A DNA stretch of 64,000 nt, taken from contig CAKAKS010000175.1 in assembly GCA_916700875.1 (NCBI GenBank), positions 248,001 through 312,000 on the forward strand. The letters run 5' to 3'. Position 1 is the stretch's first letter, and every line of letters begins with the position of its first letter. Source of the stretch: Sebastes aleutianus. Taxonomy: Eukaryota; Chordata; Actinopteri; Perciformes; Sebastidae. Under the pieces are notes generated by a model. It saw only the letters and a list, made by a program, of their open reading frames with translations, did no database searches and was not told where the DNA came from. The position numbers were made by a program, and so were the translations under genes. Shown in pieces: positions 13,201 to 23,953 of this stretch.

Positions 13201-16200
13201 TTAGGTGACCAAAATGTTACAATTAACTTTCATGAACTGAAAACACACTGTGAAAGGGTTAAAGTTGTAAGACGAAAACACGGACAACTCCCAGACCGGA
13301 CAACGCCGTGGTAGCGACCTGTCAATCACAAGGTAGCCACGCCCTAAAGCATACCCTGCTTTATGGTCTATTTGACTCTAAATGGGACCATAATTTACTA
13401 AATGAACATCATGCTGTATTGAAGAAGACTTGAAACTAGCGATTGAGACCATAAACTCATGTTTACAATGTTTACTGAGGTAATAAATCAAGTGAGAAGT
13501 AGGCTCATTTTCTCATAGACTTCTATACAATCAGACTTCTTTTTGCAACCAGAGGAGTCGCCCCCTGCTGGCTGTTAGAAAGAATGCAAGTTTAAGGCAC
13601 TTCAGCATTGGCTTCACTTTTCAGACCCTGGAGTTGCCCACTGGAGCAGATCCATTCATTTATATAATGATTTTTTAAATTTTTTTAATTACAGCACTTT
13701 GATGTTTATCTTTACATGTATATACAGTATACTCTAGAAACCTGAATTTGAACGGTTGCAGTTGTTTATTCTGTATTTTTCCCACTGATTTACACTTTTG
13801 ATGTATTTGTTTTTTCATTGTTTTGTGGGATATCTCTTCTCAACTGTTGTAGAGAAAAGATATCCCACAGGGCTTCTATGCATGTAAAGCGCCTGTATAA
13901 ACAAGAGTTAAAATGCAATGATAAGATAATGTTATGTGGCCTTAATACCTTTTTCCCTTGTTTCTTGGCCCAGTGTGCGACTCCTGCTTGCAGTCCATCC
14001 ATCTGAGCCACGATGAAGCCTACGTGTTTCCACAGAGGATCAGAGCTCTTGTTCAGTTTCACCTGCTCTCTGGTCCACGAGTCCTGCTTCCTACAAGCCC
14101 AAGAGAGACATTTCAAGTTTACCGCTGTCATTATTCATTATAATTATTTACTGTAAAACACTTAAGAGTAAAGAGACATAACTGAGCTCATGATCAAAAG
14201 CTCTGCAGACGTGTAGTCCAACAGATACATCTAAGTATAACGCAAGGAACTTCTGTTTGTCTGTCTGTCTGTCTGTCCCTCTGTGTGTTATTTGCATATC
14301 TCAAGAACCCCTCATCCGTTCAATTTCCCACTTGGCGGGTGTATTGCTCAGAACCCCAAGGGAGTGAAGTGTTGAATGCGGTGCAATTTGGCCTGATGGT
14401 GGCGCTATAACAATGAACTTTACATTTTGGCCTGTAACTTTTGAACCGTAAGTCTTTTTTTCCCAGGTTTTTGTGGGAACAGACAAATCTATCCATATAA
14501 GCCACGCCCATCCGCGTCTAGATTGATTTTCCAACATTTTGAATTGTGTCCAAATTTTGAGCAATCGTCACCAAATTTGGTACAGAACATCTCTGGACCA
14601 AGCCGGGAAAAGTTACTTTTTTGGATTGTTGATGTTCCACACAGTTTTGCTACAGCTGGCCCTCAAAGTTAGCTCAAATGCTGTGGGCAGGGCTTATATT
14701 ACAAAAAATGTCATATCTCCTGAACACTTTGTGCTATTGCGACCACATTTGGTGGACATGTGTAGATATGATGTCTGAGTGACCATGACAAATTTGGTGC
14801 CATTTGGCCAATAAGTGGCACTGCAGCCAGCAGTATATATGACTGCCCTTCACATATCTCGAGAACGTTCATCCAATCAACTTCACACTAGGCGGGTACA
14901 GGACCCTGGATCTCGATCTGATGCCCTGGATAATCTCAACTCTTCACACAGCAGGGTAAGAACCAAAAGCAACTCTGAAGGTAAAAGGCTACAGGGAAAG
15001 CTAACAACTGGGCCTCAAACTCAAACTCTGATTGTGGGTGATGCTGCTGTTAAAGATGTGAAAAGCATGTGGAGTAAAGACATCAAAGTACTCTGTTTTC
15101 CCAAAGATATGGTCTCTGATCTGGCAGAAAGAATCCTGGATATTGTGACTGCACACCCAAATGTGAAAAATGTGGTATTGCACATTGGGTCGAATGATGT
15201 TGTGAAACAACAGTCTGAAGTGCTGAAACGGGACTTTACTGGTCTGCTAAACACGATCAGCTCTGTGAATGCTCAGGTGTTTATCAGTGGACCCCTGCCG
15301 CCAATCAGAAGAGGAGTCGAGAGATTCAGCAGATTGCTGGGACTGAACACATGGCTTTCAACAGCATGCAAATCCCACTCAGTGCATTTTATTGACAATT
15401 TTAACTTTTTTTGGGACCGCAGACATCTCTTCAAGGCAGATGGACTCTGCCTAAACAAGTCAGGAGTAAAATTGTTCAACTCCAACCTATTCTACTTCCT
15501 GCGTCATTCATCTGTTCCCTCTGCCAAGGACGCGAGACAAGAGGAATCACCACTGGAGGAAGACACAACACAATGTGCCAGGGGACCTCAAGGAGAATCA
15601 TTTCACCCCCCACCACAAGCCAGCCCTGGGATACAGCAGAGACAAGAGGAGGCGTCCTCCTCCTCGCTTGTCACCCTTTCTCCCTCCTCCCCCCTCTTTG
15701 AGTTCACTGACCACATGAAGGAGCTGGTCAATGCTGGAACTAAACGTACTCCCCGCCCTACACCCATTTTCTCTCCCATAATCCCCCCTCGGCGTCAACC
15801 TCGAACAACTTTGGCACCATCTCCACAAACACGACACCCACCACCTCCATCCCCTCCAAGATGGAATCAGCCTCTGTCTCCGCAGCCTGATAAGGATGTT
15901 CCTTTACAAAATGTTGCAAGCACAGATTGATATGTGCTGGGTCCAGGCTTCAAGGCTAATGATACACGTGACTGTTTCCAGGATAAGCTGGGGCCCTGTG
16001 TGATGAGAGCTTCTTCTATCTCAGTTCTAATAAGTAGTAGAAAAAGAATGGTGAATCTGCGAAGCAACAGGAAGATTTTTACTGATTGTGCAAATTTATC
16101 AAATTTAGCATTGATTCCTTGCCAGCCAAACCATGTCCCAAAAAATAATAATAATGCTTCTAGCACATTAAAGCTAGCCCTGTTAAACGTCAGGTCTTTG

Positions 16201-19200
16201 GCAGGAAAAAGTTTTTTAATCAATGATTTTATTATTGAGCACAAGCTTGATTTTATGTTTTTAACTGAAACTTGGTTAGACCAAAATAACAGTGCAGCTG
16301 TTCTTATCGAGTCAACTCCTCCCAACTTTAGTTTTATGAGCGAAGCTAGAATGCATAAGAAAGGAGGTGGAGTTGCCATACTGTTTAATGATTCTCTCCA
16401 ATGCAAACAGATATCTTATGGACATTTTGCTTCTTTTGAATATGTCGCTCTTCAGCTGAACTCCTCTTCTCGAGCTTTGTTTCTCAATATCTACAGGCCA
16501 CCTAAATACTGTGCAAACTTTTTTGATGATTTTACTGAACTGCTGTCTGTAATTTGTGTTGACTTTGACTGTGTAGTCATTGTTGGTGATTTTAACATCC
16601 ATGTTGACAACCAACAGGACAGAGGGGCCAAAGAACTGTGTCAGGTTCTTGATAACTATGGAATGAGTCAGCATGTGACAGAGCCCACACACAATAGGGG
16701 ACACACTTTGGACTTAATCATATCAAAGGGCCTGAACATTTCCAAGGTTGTAGTGATGGATGTTGCTCTGTCTGATCATTCATGTGTATTCTTTGAGAGT
16801 ACTCTTCCTGTGCACAGAAATGATAAGACAGAGGTAATCACAAAAAGGTATATCACTGAAAATACCAGTGATCAATTTGTTCAGGCTTTCTCTTCCACAC
16901 CCACCCTCCCCTGGACCTCTGTCAATGAGCTTGTAGATAATTTCAATTCTAAAATGACAAATGTTATTGATACCATTGCACCCACCACGGTGAAGATTGT
17001 CTCTGGTAAGAAAAAATCTCCATGGAGAAATACCATGTTGGTAAGAAATGAAAAAAGAGAGTGTCGAAAAGCTGAACGCCAGTGGCGGAAAACAAATCTA
17101 CAAGTTCATTATGACATCTATAAAGAGAGACTTTGCATTTATAATTCAGAACTGAAAAATGCAAGGCGGTCCTTCTTCTCTGACATCATCACCAAAAACA
17201 ATAACAATGCACGTGCCCTGTTTGCTACTGTCGACAGGCTAACAAACCCTCCTGTGTCAGTAGCCTCTGAACTTTTATCCTCCAGGGCCTGCAATGAATT
17301 TGCTTCCTTTTTTACAGAAAAAATTCACAAAATCAGACAAGCAGTCACTTCCTCCATAGCAGGTACAGGATGTTTGTTTCCCCTGCGTCCACTTAAACCT
17401 GGCGCAAATACCATGACACAGTTTTATCCAATAAATCAGACATACCTGGAGGAAATCATACAACATCTAAAATCCTCCTCATGCTGCCTTGACATTCTGC
17501 CAACAGGCCTTTTCAAAAAAGTATCAGATTGTATGGTCTCAGAGCTTTTACAGATTGTTAATGCATCTCTTGTTTCAGGAGTCTTCCCACAGGCCCTGAA
17601 AACTGCTGTCATCAAACCACTCCTCAAAAAGAACAATCTGGACTCATCAGTAGTAAATAATTACAGACCGATATCAAATCTTCCATTCTTGTCTAAAATA
17701 ATTGAAAAAACAGTTTTTCAAAAATTAAATAGCTTTCTGGCACTAAACAACTCTTTTGATGTCTTCCAGTCAGGTTTTCGACGAAACCACAGCACTGAGA
17801 CTGCTCTTGTTAAGGTCTTCAATGACATCCGATTGAACACAGACAGTGGTAGAATTACGGTTTTAGTTTTACTGGATCTCAGTGCTGCATTCGACACGGT
17901 TGACCATAATATATTACTAGACCGACTGGAAAACTGGGTGGGTATTTCTGGCATAGCACTCAGCTGGTTTAAATCCTACCTAAAAGACAGGGACTTCTTT
18001 GTGTCTATAGGTAATTGCAAATCTGAGCTGAACAAAATCACATGCGGAGTTCCCCAAGGCTCCATCTTGGGGCCTCTTTTGTTTAACATCTACATGCTCC
18101 CACTGGGTCAGATTTTTGAGAACAACAAAATAAATTACCATAACTATGCAGACGACACACAAATTTACATAACTCTATCACCAGGAGACTACAGTCCAAT
18201 ACAAGCACTGAGTGAGTGCATTGAACAAGTCAATAATTGGATGTGCCAGAATTTTCTTCAGCTGAACAAAGACAAAACTGAGGTCGTAGTTTTTGGAGCC
18301 AAAAAAGAAAGATTAAAGGTTAGTGCTCACCTACAATCTGTGATGTTAAAAAGCTCAGACCAAGCCAGAAACCTTGGTGTAGTCATGGACTCATGACCTG
18401 AGCTTTAACAGCCATATTAAGACAATTACAAAGACAGCCTTCTATCACCTGAAGAATATAAGAAGAATTAGAGGACTGATGTCTCAGCAGGATTTGGAAA
18501 AACTAGTCCATGCATTTATCTTCAGCCGACTTGACTACTGTAACGGCGTCTTTACTGGTCTTCCTAAAAAATCGATCAGACAGCTGCAGCTGATTCAGAA
18601 CGCTGCTGCTAGAGTCCTCACTAAGACCAAGAAAGTGGATCACATCAGTCCAGTTCTGAAGTCTCTACACTGGCTGCCTGTCTCTCAGAGAATTGATTTC
18701 AAAATACTGCTGCTGGTTTACAAAGCACTAAATGGTTTAGGGCCAAAATACATTTCTGATCTTCTGCTGTGTTATGAACCATCCAGACCTCTCAGGTCAT
18801 CTGGATCAGGTCTGCTTAGTGTCCCCAGAGTCAGAACTAAACATGCAGAAGCAGCATTCAGTTTTTATGCACCAAATATCTGGAACAAGCTCCCAGAAAC
18901 CTGCAGGACCGCTCCAACTCTCACTTCTTTTAAAACAAAGCTTAAAACTTTCCTGTTTGCGGGTGCCTTTTATTCTGACACTGCACTATAACTTTTACTC
19001 TTTTGAGTTTTATGCAATTTTAGCTTCTATCCTAGCTTTTATTTTTAGCTTGTTTTTATTTTCTAATCTTTAATGTTTTAATGTTTTTATGTTTTTATAA
19101 CTGTTTTAATTATTTCTTAATGTTCTTTTGCATTTTGTCGCAATGTTCTTGAATGTTTCTGTAAAGCACTTTGAATTGCCCTGTTGTTGAAATGTGCTAT

Positions 19201-21385
19201 ACAAATAAAGCTGCCTTGCCTTGCCTTGCCTTACAAGCAGCCATACCGCGGTTCTCGACAACGCTGCAAGCAGCACTCCTGGGGGCCAAGCATTCAGCCT
19301 GTTCCGGACGGGCACACGCTCCTAACGGGCACTGCACTAGTGTTAATAAACTGACTTGAACTGAGGAATCGTTTATGGAAAGAAACATGATCCCGTTGGG
19401 CCACTCAAAGCCTTTCAAACATTGCACCCTCAAAAAAAAATCTCAAGTTATCATTCAGAAATTCTAACTTCAAACAATAATATTGTCTCTGTTCTCCTCT
19501 TCCTGATGAATTTTACGATTTAATCATTGTCAGGAGTGGACTACATTAAACTCTGGTCAAGAGCAGCCCAGTGCCATTACAGAAAGAGCTTCAATATCTG
19601 GCCACAGTATGAGCTAAACTGAACAACTCTGAGAAGAGGATATGAGAGACGATGACATTTGTGATTATGTATGAGACTGCGGTGCTGCTGCTGTGGTTTT
19701 AATTTTTCAAAAGAAAAGGGAAGAGACTCACGCCATGAAACTCTGAACCGGGCCGAGGATCTTTGGGTCGTGGATCAGCTGCGGATACATGTTGGCGTAG
19801 TTGTCCATCATCTGCCTGAGGAAGAAGAGCATGTATGAATGCTAAATGAATGTAATCAGAATAACAGAAAATACCACAGTATTCATAATGTTAAAGCAAA
19901 GTGTTTGATAATGGTTGGTGATGTTGTGATTGTTTTATATTCTCCTTATGATTTTGTATTTTTACTGCATCATGAGGGAGGCCGGAATGTGGGTCAATTA
20001 TTTCTGAATTATTACAGAAGGTGTCAAAGGTCAAAGCTGGAATTTTCTTACATCCAGACTCACATTCTGACCAGCCAATCACCATTTGATTATGTGTAAT
20101 GTATGTAATGTACCTTGTATAATGTTAGGGACTCTATAGGAACAGCGAGCATGGCAGCACATTCATGACACTTACTGGGCAGTGAGGAAGCCTTCGAGGT
20201 AGCCGGCCAGGAAGAAAGTCACCTCATCAGTTTCAGGTGTCTTCCCGTACCCGGCACGGATCTCTAGGATGCTCCAGCCTGTGCTGGACAGGGTATCGTT
20301 CAGATACCCGTATGCATCCCCCTCCGTCTCCAGCACCCCTTCCTTCAGCAGGACGATCTTGTGTTGGGGGTCCCAGTACACCGTGGCTGCTGTCATCTCT
20401 GAGAAGAAAGCAGTAAGAGGACATAAACACAACAATATGGCTACAAGGTCTGCCTCACAACAGTCATAGAGACCGATGGCTGTAAAACACAATAAAGTAG
20501 GGGACATTAGCCTCCTAGAATACAAGAGTGAAGTCATCTGTGCAGTAAATCTAACAATCGACTAATCTTTTTTAAGCATATGCTGGCCTATAGCCTACTG
20601 ACAGTATATTGGTGCATTTACAGGCTGCTGTGCATTGCATTTTTTTCAATGTTTTTTAGCTTGAGTGACAGATGACATCTACTACAGGGTCACTAGACTA
20701 GATAGATAGTAACTTTATTAATCCCGATGGAAATTCAAGTTTCCAGCATCACAGTTCCATAGTGCAAAACATGTTAGTAAAAAGGCAGTAAAAAAGTTAG
20801 TAGTGCAAAGTACAAAGTATAAAAAAATATACCAGATATAAAAATACAAGGAGATGAAGAAAACTGTTAAAAGTGAATATAGTGCAGGGTAACAGCTGTG
20901 ATACAGGATTATTAACTAGACTAGATGTCCCATTCACTATAAATATCCCACGCCTGCATGTCTGAATTTCTTCTTTCTTGTCTTTTATTTATATAGCCCC
21001 TATATTTGCTTATGATAAAATAATTGATCTGTTGATATAACCGAAAATGAAAGTTAAAACTAAAACATTTCAGTGGCAGGAGCCCTCTTGAGTTTGGGGA
21101 TTACCCTGCATCCCTGCATCCTGTATAGTATACAGTATAGGTAAAGAAATCATATCCTATTCAATTCAAGCGGTCAAATCACAACAGTTGACAGAGAGTG
21201 TCAGTTAAAGTAATACAAAAGTTACAGCCAACCACTACTTGCTAAATACTGAAAAATAAAGCCATTAGATCCTTTAACAACCACCCGTGATTTCACATAA
21301 ACTCGGCCTACTTACTGTCAGCAGAGGCGAAGGTCGTGGCCACAATGAATAAAAGACACACAAACAGACTCTGTACTGAAAGCAT
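4234..21385 (-). CDS. plbd1: Phospholipase B-like 1 (PLBD1), 11 coding exons
   Basis: Exons by GT/AG sites and phase: 21385-21316, 20398-20176, 19815-19732, 14090-13949, 12443-12303, 10171-10027, 9863-9663, 6616-6476, 6387-6202, 4628-4522, 4410-4234. They sum to 1617 nt, 538 aa plus stop, close to the usual PLBD1 length (about 550). Exon 1 starts at ATG with a hydrophobic signal peptide (residues 1 to about 20). Family landmarks are GHCSALIK in exon 5, FAHSSWYTYAA in exon 6 and SHQGLPQYYNFT at the C-terminus. Cys215 in GHCS is the expected autocleavage residue and Ntn nucleophile of the PLBD family, which act on lipids in lysosomes or after secretion. N-glycosylation sequons are seen (NDT, NKSS, NTS, NFT). 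Every junction keeps frame, with no stop or missing exon, so the gene looks intact. Introns 3 and 7 are swollen by transposons. Confidence 0.93.
4750..5720. repeat. Dispersed repeat in plbd1 intron 9
   Basis: About 300 bp (4755-5060) are clearly similar to the interior of the hAT-like element at 8547-8850. Both contain 'ttacgctaaattttggcgag', 'atgggttctatgggtaccca' and 'ctttacagacatgccc'. The rest (5060-5720) has no partner in this window but fills the intron and has no coding potential. The hAT termini are absent here, so the shared core may come from a different, longer element. Confidence 0.65.
6708..8396. mobile_element. Candidate 1.7-kb non-autonomous DNA transposon in plbd1 intron 7
   Basis: The left end begins GGGGCCTCATTACACAAAA. 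The right end, reverse-complemented, begins GGGGCGTCGTTACAGAAGC, giving imperfect terminal inverted repeats. Subterminal sequence on both sides is rich in 'cctatctta'/'taagatagga' motifs in opposite orientations. The interior carries other repeat-like DNA and no transposase. The GGGGC termini resemble Harbinger/PIF elements, but no clear target-site duplication was seen, so the family is inference. Confidence 0.5.
8462..9170. mobile_element. hAT-like MITE with 8-bp target-site duplication
   Basis: The left end TAGAGCTGTCAATAAT and the reverse-complemented right end TAGGGCTGTCAATCGAT form terminal inverted repeats. The flanks are CTCCAGAC (8454-8461) and CTTCAGAC (9171-9178), an 8-bp duplication with one mismatch, as expected for hAT transposition. 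No transposase is encoded in the 709 bp. It lies in plbd1 intron 7. Confidence 0.85.
10620..10935. mobile_element. Foldback MITE with 44-bp hairpin arms in plbd1 intron 5
   Basis: Arms 10632-10675 and 10699-10742 are reverse complements at 42 of 44 positions, around a 23-base loop. They begin GGGATAATGTACAGC. The following 190 bp ('tgattgaccaatcagaat', 'ttcaacaaagctgtgtaata') appear to belong to the same element. No coding capacity is present. Confidence 0.7.
13080..13660. repeat. Probable dispersed repeat in plbd1 intron 4
   Basis: The sequence style ('gccatcttggctttttgcaa', later 'cttctttttgcaaccagagg', 'gtcgccccctgctggctg') is that of a common teleost interspersed repeat known from experience. 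No second copy lies in this window, so this is recall plus lack of coding signal. The rest of introns 4 and 5 holds nothing recognised. Confidence 0.4.
14240..14897. repeat. Left part of an interrupted repeat, with (TCTG)n start
   Basis: It begins with a TCTG microsatellite (14252-14278). It contains two related modules: 14290-14345 ('gcatatctcaagaacccctc', 'cacttggcgggtgtattgct') and 14848-14900 ('cacatatctcgagaacgttc', 'cacactaggcgggtacagga'). This sequence ends abruptly where the LINE begins. The matching right part appears to resume after the LINE, at about 19232. Confidence 0.55.
14815..15930 (+). CDS. LINE ORF1 with degenerate SGNH-esterase-like domain
   Basis: A 371-aa frame. Residues 1 to about 29 come from the flanking repeat, so the true ORF1 start is uncertain. 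Residues 72-230 align by motif to the esterase-like domain of L2/CR1 ORF1 proteins: block I IVGDAAVKDV (74-83), block III HIGSNDVV (123-130), ISGPLPP (157-163), and the C-terminal block ADGLCLNKSG (208-217). The catalytic Ser of GDS is Ala77, and the usual His of DGLH is Cys212. Asp209 remains. The C-terminal 130 residues are proline- and serine-rich and low in complexity. ORF1 ends in a TGA, and ORF2 continues in the same frame two codons later. Confidence 0.75.
   Translation: MALQPAVYMTALHISRERSSNQLHTRRVQDPGSRSDALDNLNSSHSRVRTKSNSEGKRLQGKLTTGPQTQTLIVGDAAVKDVKSMWSKDIKVLCFPKDMVSDLAERILDIVTAHPNVKNVVLHIGSNDVVKQQSEVLKRDFTGLLNTISSVNAQVFISGPLPPIRRGVERFSRLLGLNTWLSTACKSHSVHFIDNFNFFWDRRHLFKADGLCLNKSGVKLFNSNLFYFLRHSSVPSAKDARQEESPLEEDTTQCARGPQGESFHPPPQASPGIQQRQEEASSSSLVTLSPSSPLFEFTDHMKELVNAGTKRTPRPTPIFSPIIPPRRQPRTTLAPSPQTRHPPPPSPPRWNQPLSPQPDKDVPLQNVASTD
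14898..19231 (+). mobile_element. L2-clade LINE, nearly full length, antisense in plbd1 intron 3
   Basis: A 4.3-kb non-LTR retrotransposon with an SGNH-like ORF1, an ORF2 with endonuclease and reverse transcriptase, a short 3' UTR, and a tail of TTGCC/CTTGC repeats (19212-19231) typical of L2-type elements. The 3' UTR contains 'tgctatacaaataaagctgc', with AATAAA just before the tail. The element is inserted inside another repeat and lacks its own 5' UTR, so it is probably slightly 5'-truncated. It runs opposite to plbd1. ORF2 has a 1-nt frameshift, so this copy is not autonomous. Confidence 0.85.
15934..18991 (+). pseudogene. LINE ORF2 (AP endonuclease + reverse transcriptase), frameshifted
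   Basis: The open frame 15934-18396 encodes an exonuclease/endonuclease/phosphatase domain: LALLNVRSLAGKS, FLTETWLDQN, VIVGDFNIHVD, ALSDHSCVFF. It is followed by the reverse transcriptase: NYRPISNLPFLSKI, LVLLDLSAAFDTVDH, GVPQGSILGPLLFN, and the YADDTQIY catalytic box. A single-base gain between about 18391 and 18394 causes the TGA at 18394-18396. The family's C-terminal region continues in the next frame to 18991 (LDYCNGVFTGLPKK, LHWLPVSQRIDFKI, WNKLPETCR). All other signature residues are intact, so the copy was young when disabled. The listed start is GTG; the first in-frame ATG is at 16003. Confidence 0.85.
19232..19362. repeat. Right part of the repeat interrupted by the LINE
   Basis: 'ccataccgcggttctcgaca' followed by 'ctcctgggggccaagcattc' looks like the tail of the same dispersed repeat family as 14240-14897. 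This is recognition from experience, because no second intact copy lies here. The remainder of intron 3 to 19731 has no identified element. Confidence 0.4.
20700..20905 (-). repeat. Probable non-LTR retrotransposon 3' end in plbd1 intron 1
   Basis: 'gatagatagtaactttatta' and 'atcccgatggaaattcaagt' are the hallmark start of a common teleost LINE 3' end read in reverse, followed by 'gtgcaaag' type repeats. It is non-coding and strongly 5'-truncated. The family name was not established. Confidence 0.5.
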
Positions 21386-21472
21386 GGCTGTGTAAATGCT
21401 GTTAAAAGCTAAACTAACTGCAGAATAGAGACGTGGATCGGTCGAAAGCGCTTCAGGCGAGGAGGAAATCAG

Positions 21473-21479
21473 ATATATA
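21473..21479 (-). promoter_or_regulatory. plbd1: Possible TATA box of plbd1
   Basis: A TATATAT run on the minus strand about 90 bp upstream of the plbd1 ATG (21385). With a start site about 30 bp downstream, the 5' UTR would be about 60 nt. This rests on position and motif only. Confidence 0.35.
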
Positions 21480-21696
21480 TGGCGGAGGGAGTGAATCAGA
21501 GGAGTCAACCAAACTGTCAACAGAGCGGAGCGTTTCCTGATTGGCTGCAGTCCGCAGGGAATGGAAACAAGATATGTACGCTTTGAGAGGGAACTATTTA
21601 ACACTAGGTGGCATTAGCAACAGCAAAAAGGCAGAACCATGTGAGCCTAATATAGTATTTTTCCATTTTAGGTTCACAATAAGGGGTAAAATATTT

Positions 21697-21769
21697 CACC
21701 CCAGATGGGACTCGAACCCACAATCCCTGGCTTAGGAGGCCAGTGCCTTATCCATTAGGCCACTGGGGC
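21697..21769 (-). tRNA. tRNA-Arg(CCT)
   Basis: A 73-nt cloverleaf on the minus strand. The acceptor stem pairs GCCCCAG with CTGGGGT, followed by discriminator G. The D arm is GGCCTAATGGATAAGGC. The anticodon stem-loop is CTGGCCTCCTAAGCCAG with anticodon CCT. The T arm contains GGGTTCGAGTCCC, which serves as the B box. There is no intron. A TTTT polymerase III stop lies five bases downstream (plus 21688-21691). It sits between the divergent 5' end of plbd1 and the 3' end of pick1. It reads arginine AGG codons. Confidence 0.96.
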
Positions 21770-21909
21770 TATGTGGCACATCCTCCATGTCATGTGGGTA
21801 TTTATACATGAATAAACGCCACAGGTGTCACATAAACAAGTACATAATATTTAACATTTAAAGAAAAACAACAAGTAAACGTCAGTCGAAAAAAAGACAA
21901 TAGATTGCT

Positions 21910-22165
21910 ACAGGATTGAGTCTTAAAACCGGGAAATGACTCAGCATTTTAGCACTTCCGGTTCCCTCGTCTGGAAGTTCATGTTTTTTTTAATTGGTTT
22001 TTAGTTAGATGCCTGAAATAAGGTCTGTGGTTTACACAAGCTTAAGCGATTTCAACATTTTGTTCTACGATATAAAGTACATCAGTAAATATCCCATTCG
22101 TGAATATTGAAGCTTTTATATGTCTTAAAAAAGGTGGTTGCTTACAAGTGGCTACAATTTTTTAG
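21910..22165. repeat. Dispersed repeat, uninterrupted copy
   Basis: About 250 bp matching the two blocks at 28984-29105 and 30092-30190 ('ttttagcacttcc', 'ttggtttttagttagatgcc', 'aggtctgtgg', 'ttttgttctac'). Here the two blocks are contiguous, which defines the empty site for the insertion described at 29106-30091. Confidence 0.75.
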
Positions 22166-22358
22166 TATCATAAACATTTGTTTGCAGCATAGATTATTTT
22201 TTTGGCAATAATCCAAAAGAAAAATCCCATTGGCTTTTTGTGGGAACCAGTGCGATGCTAACTTCCTGGTTGGCATACAAAAATGTGTCTTCCCTGGAGC
22301 ACTCTTTTATGTCCCTTTAAAATAGGCCAGACACTATACTCATCATTATTATTATTTT

Positions 22359-22364
22359 TTTATT
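22359..22364 (-). terminator. pick1: Possible polyadenylation signal of pick1
   Basis: AATAAA on the minus strand, about 1.6 kb past the pick1 stop. If used, 22340-23953 is the pick1 3' UTR. That stretch has no genes and is AU-rich in the transcript sense, consistent with a neuronal 3' UTR but not proof. Confidence 0.3.
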
Positions 22365-23953
22365 CATGGTACAAAACAACCGTTAGGCCATTTTATGATT
22401 CATATAGTAAATTAAGTGTAAGTCAAAATAATAATTTCAGGTAATATGCTGTAGGTGTCTATGAACCGATCTGTGCAAGACAAATTAACATACAGTTGGA
22501 CCTCCTGATTCATTACATTCCAGTTATTCAGAAAAAGAAAACAATACACGAACAAAACATATCAACACATTGTACTTGCTGCAGATTGCATTACAGTGTT
22601 ATCTGATGTGATGCTGCCCCCAAGTGTTCCCAATAGTAAATCATGAAAATCCCCTGAAGACAACAAAGAGCCACAGAAGTGGAAAGTTATATTCACTATA
22701 ATATATAATGATTCTTTTATCTCATTAAAATTTTTTAAATATACTTTGACGAAAAGAATAAATAAAGTGGTAACAACAGTTTTTACACCCTTTCCCTTTG
22801 TACATACAGTACTTATTTACATGTAGTGTTTGTATTTTTTAATCATCCATGATTTCCACACAGTGGTAAAGCTACGTGAGGCTGTGTGTGTCCATTACCT
22901 GTCTCCTCCTAAACAGAAACACTACCAGGGCACTGCTGGAACGGAAAAAAAAACCCATACTGTTGAGGGGAAGTGAGCAACACGGGTGTGTTACAAGAGA
23001 AAGACAAATACATTTTAAATTGAAGCATGCAGTATGAGTAGGTGAAACAGATGGAATGACCTTAAAAAAAGATTTTGGTTGTGAAGCTTTTCAGAGCTGA
23101 ACGCTGTGGCAAATGCAAGCTCTCCCTAGTTGTGAAACACCTAAAAATGTGCTCAGAAGAACAAAAAAAAAAAAAACAGAAGATAAAGGAATGTAACAGC
23201 TGGATGTAACAAACTCTTCATTCAGTCATCATCTTCCACAACACCTTCATATTTTGTATATTTATCCAGTAGTGTCATTTGCCATTTGTTTGTTAAGCTG
23301 AGGAGACACTTAACATTTACTGCAAAATATCATTTTAGGTAGTTAAATAAATCCCTGTCCAAAATACGACAAGTTTGTGGCAAAGAAAGTAACAAAATAG
23401 AAATTTTTAAAATCAAAGTGTAACTTCAACAATCCACAATATGCACATTAACACGCAGCCTGGACCCATTACGCTTCATTAAGAGCTAAGAAGGCACACC
23501 TCATAAGCATATAAATCCTACTCCGTCACATTAAAACCCCTCTTTAGCATTCAGATTAAAATAAGGTTGCTTACTGTTAGTTGTGTCTCTCTCTCACGGT
23601 CATTAAACAACAATGACCTTATGTGTGGAGGACACATCAAAAAGCAGAAAGTTGAGTCAAAAGTTGCTATGGTAAAATAATCACAAAGCTGTAGATGTGA
23701 GAGTGTCCCAGGAAGAAAACGCCACCAAAAGAAAAAAACATACAGCATTATAGCAGCAATTTTCAGTAGTATACACCTTTGTGACGACAGTGTTATCCAT
23801 TTCAACTGCTATACTCCACTGCAAAGATCGCTGCTTGGTGAGTGCATTGACATTAAATGCAGTGAAGGAACAGTTATGATAGAGGGGTGGACTTCATTTC
23901 CACAAGAAAAACACACACACACTCACACACACACACAAATAACACACTCACTC

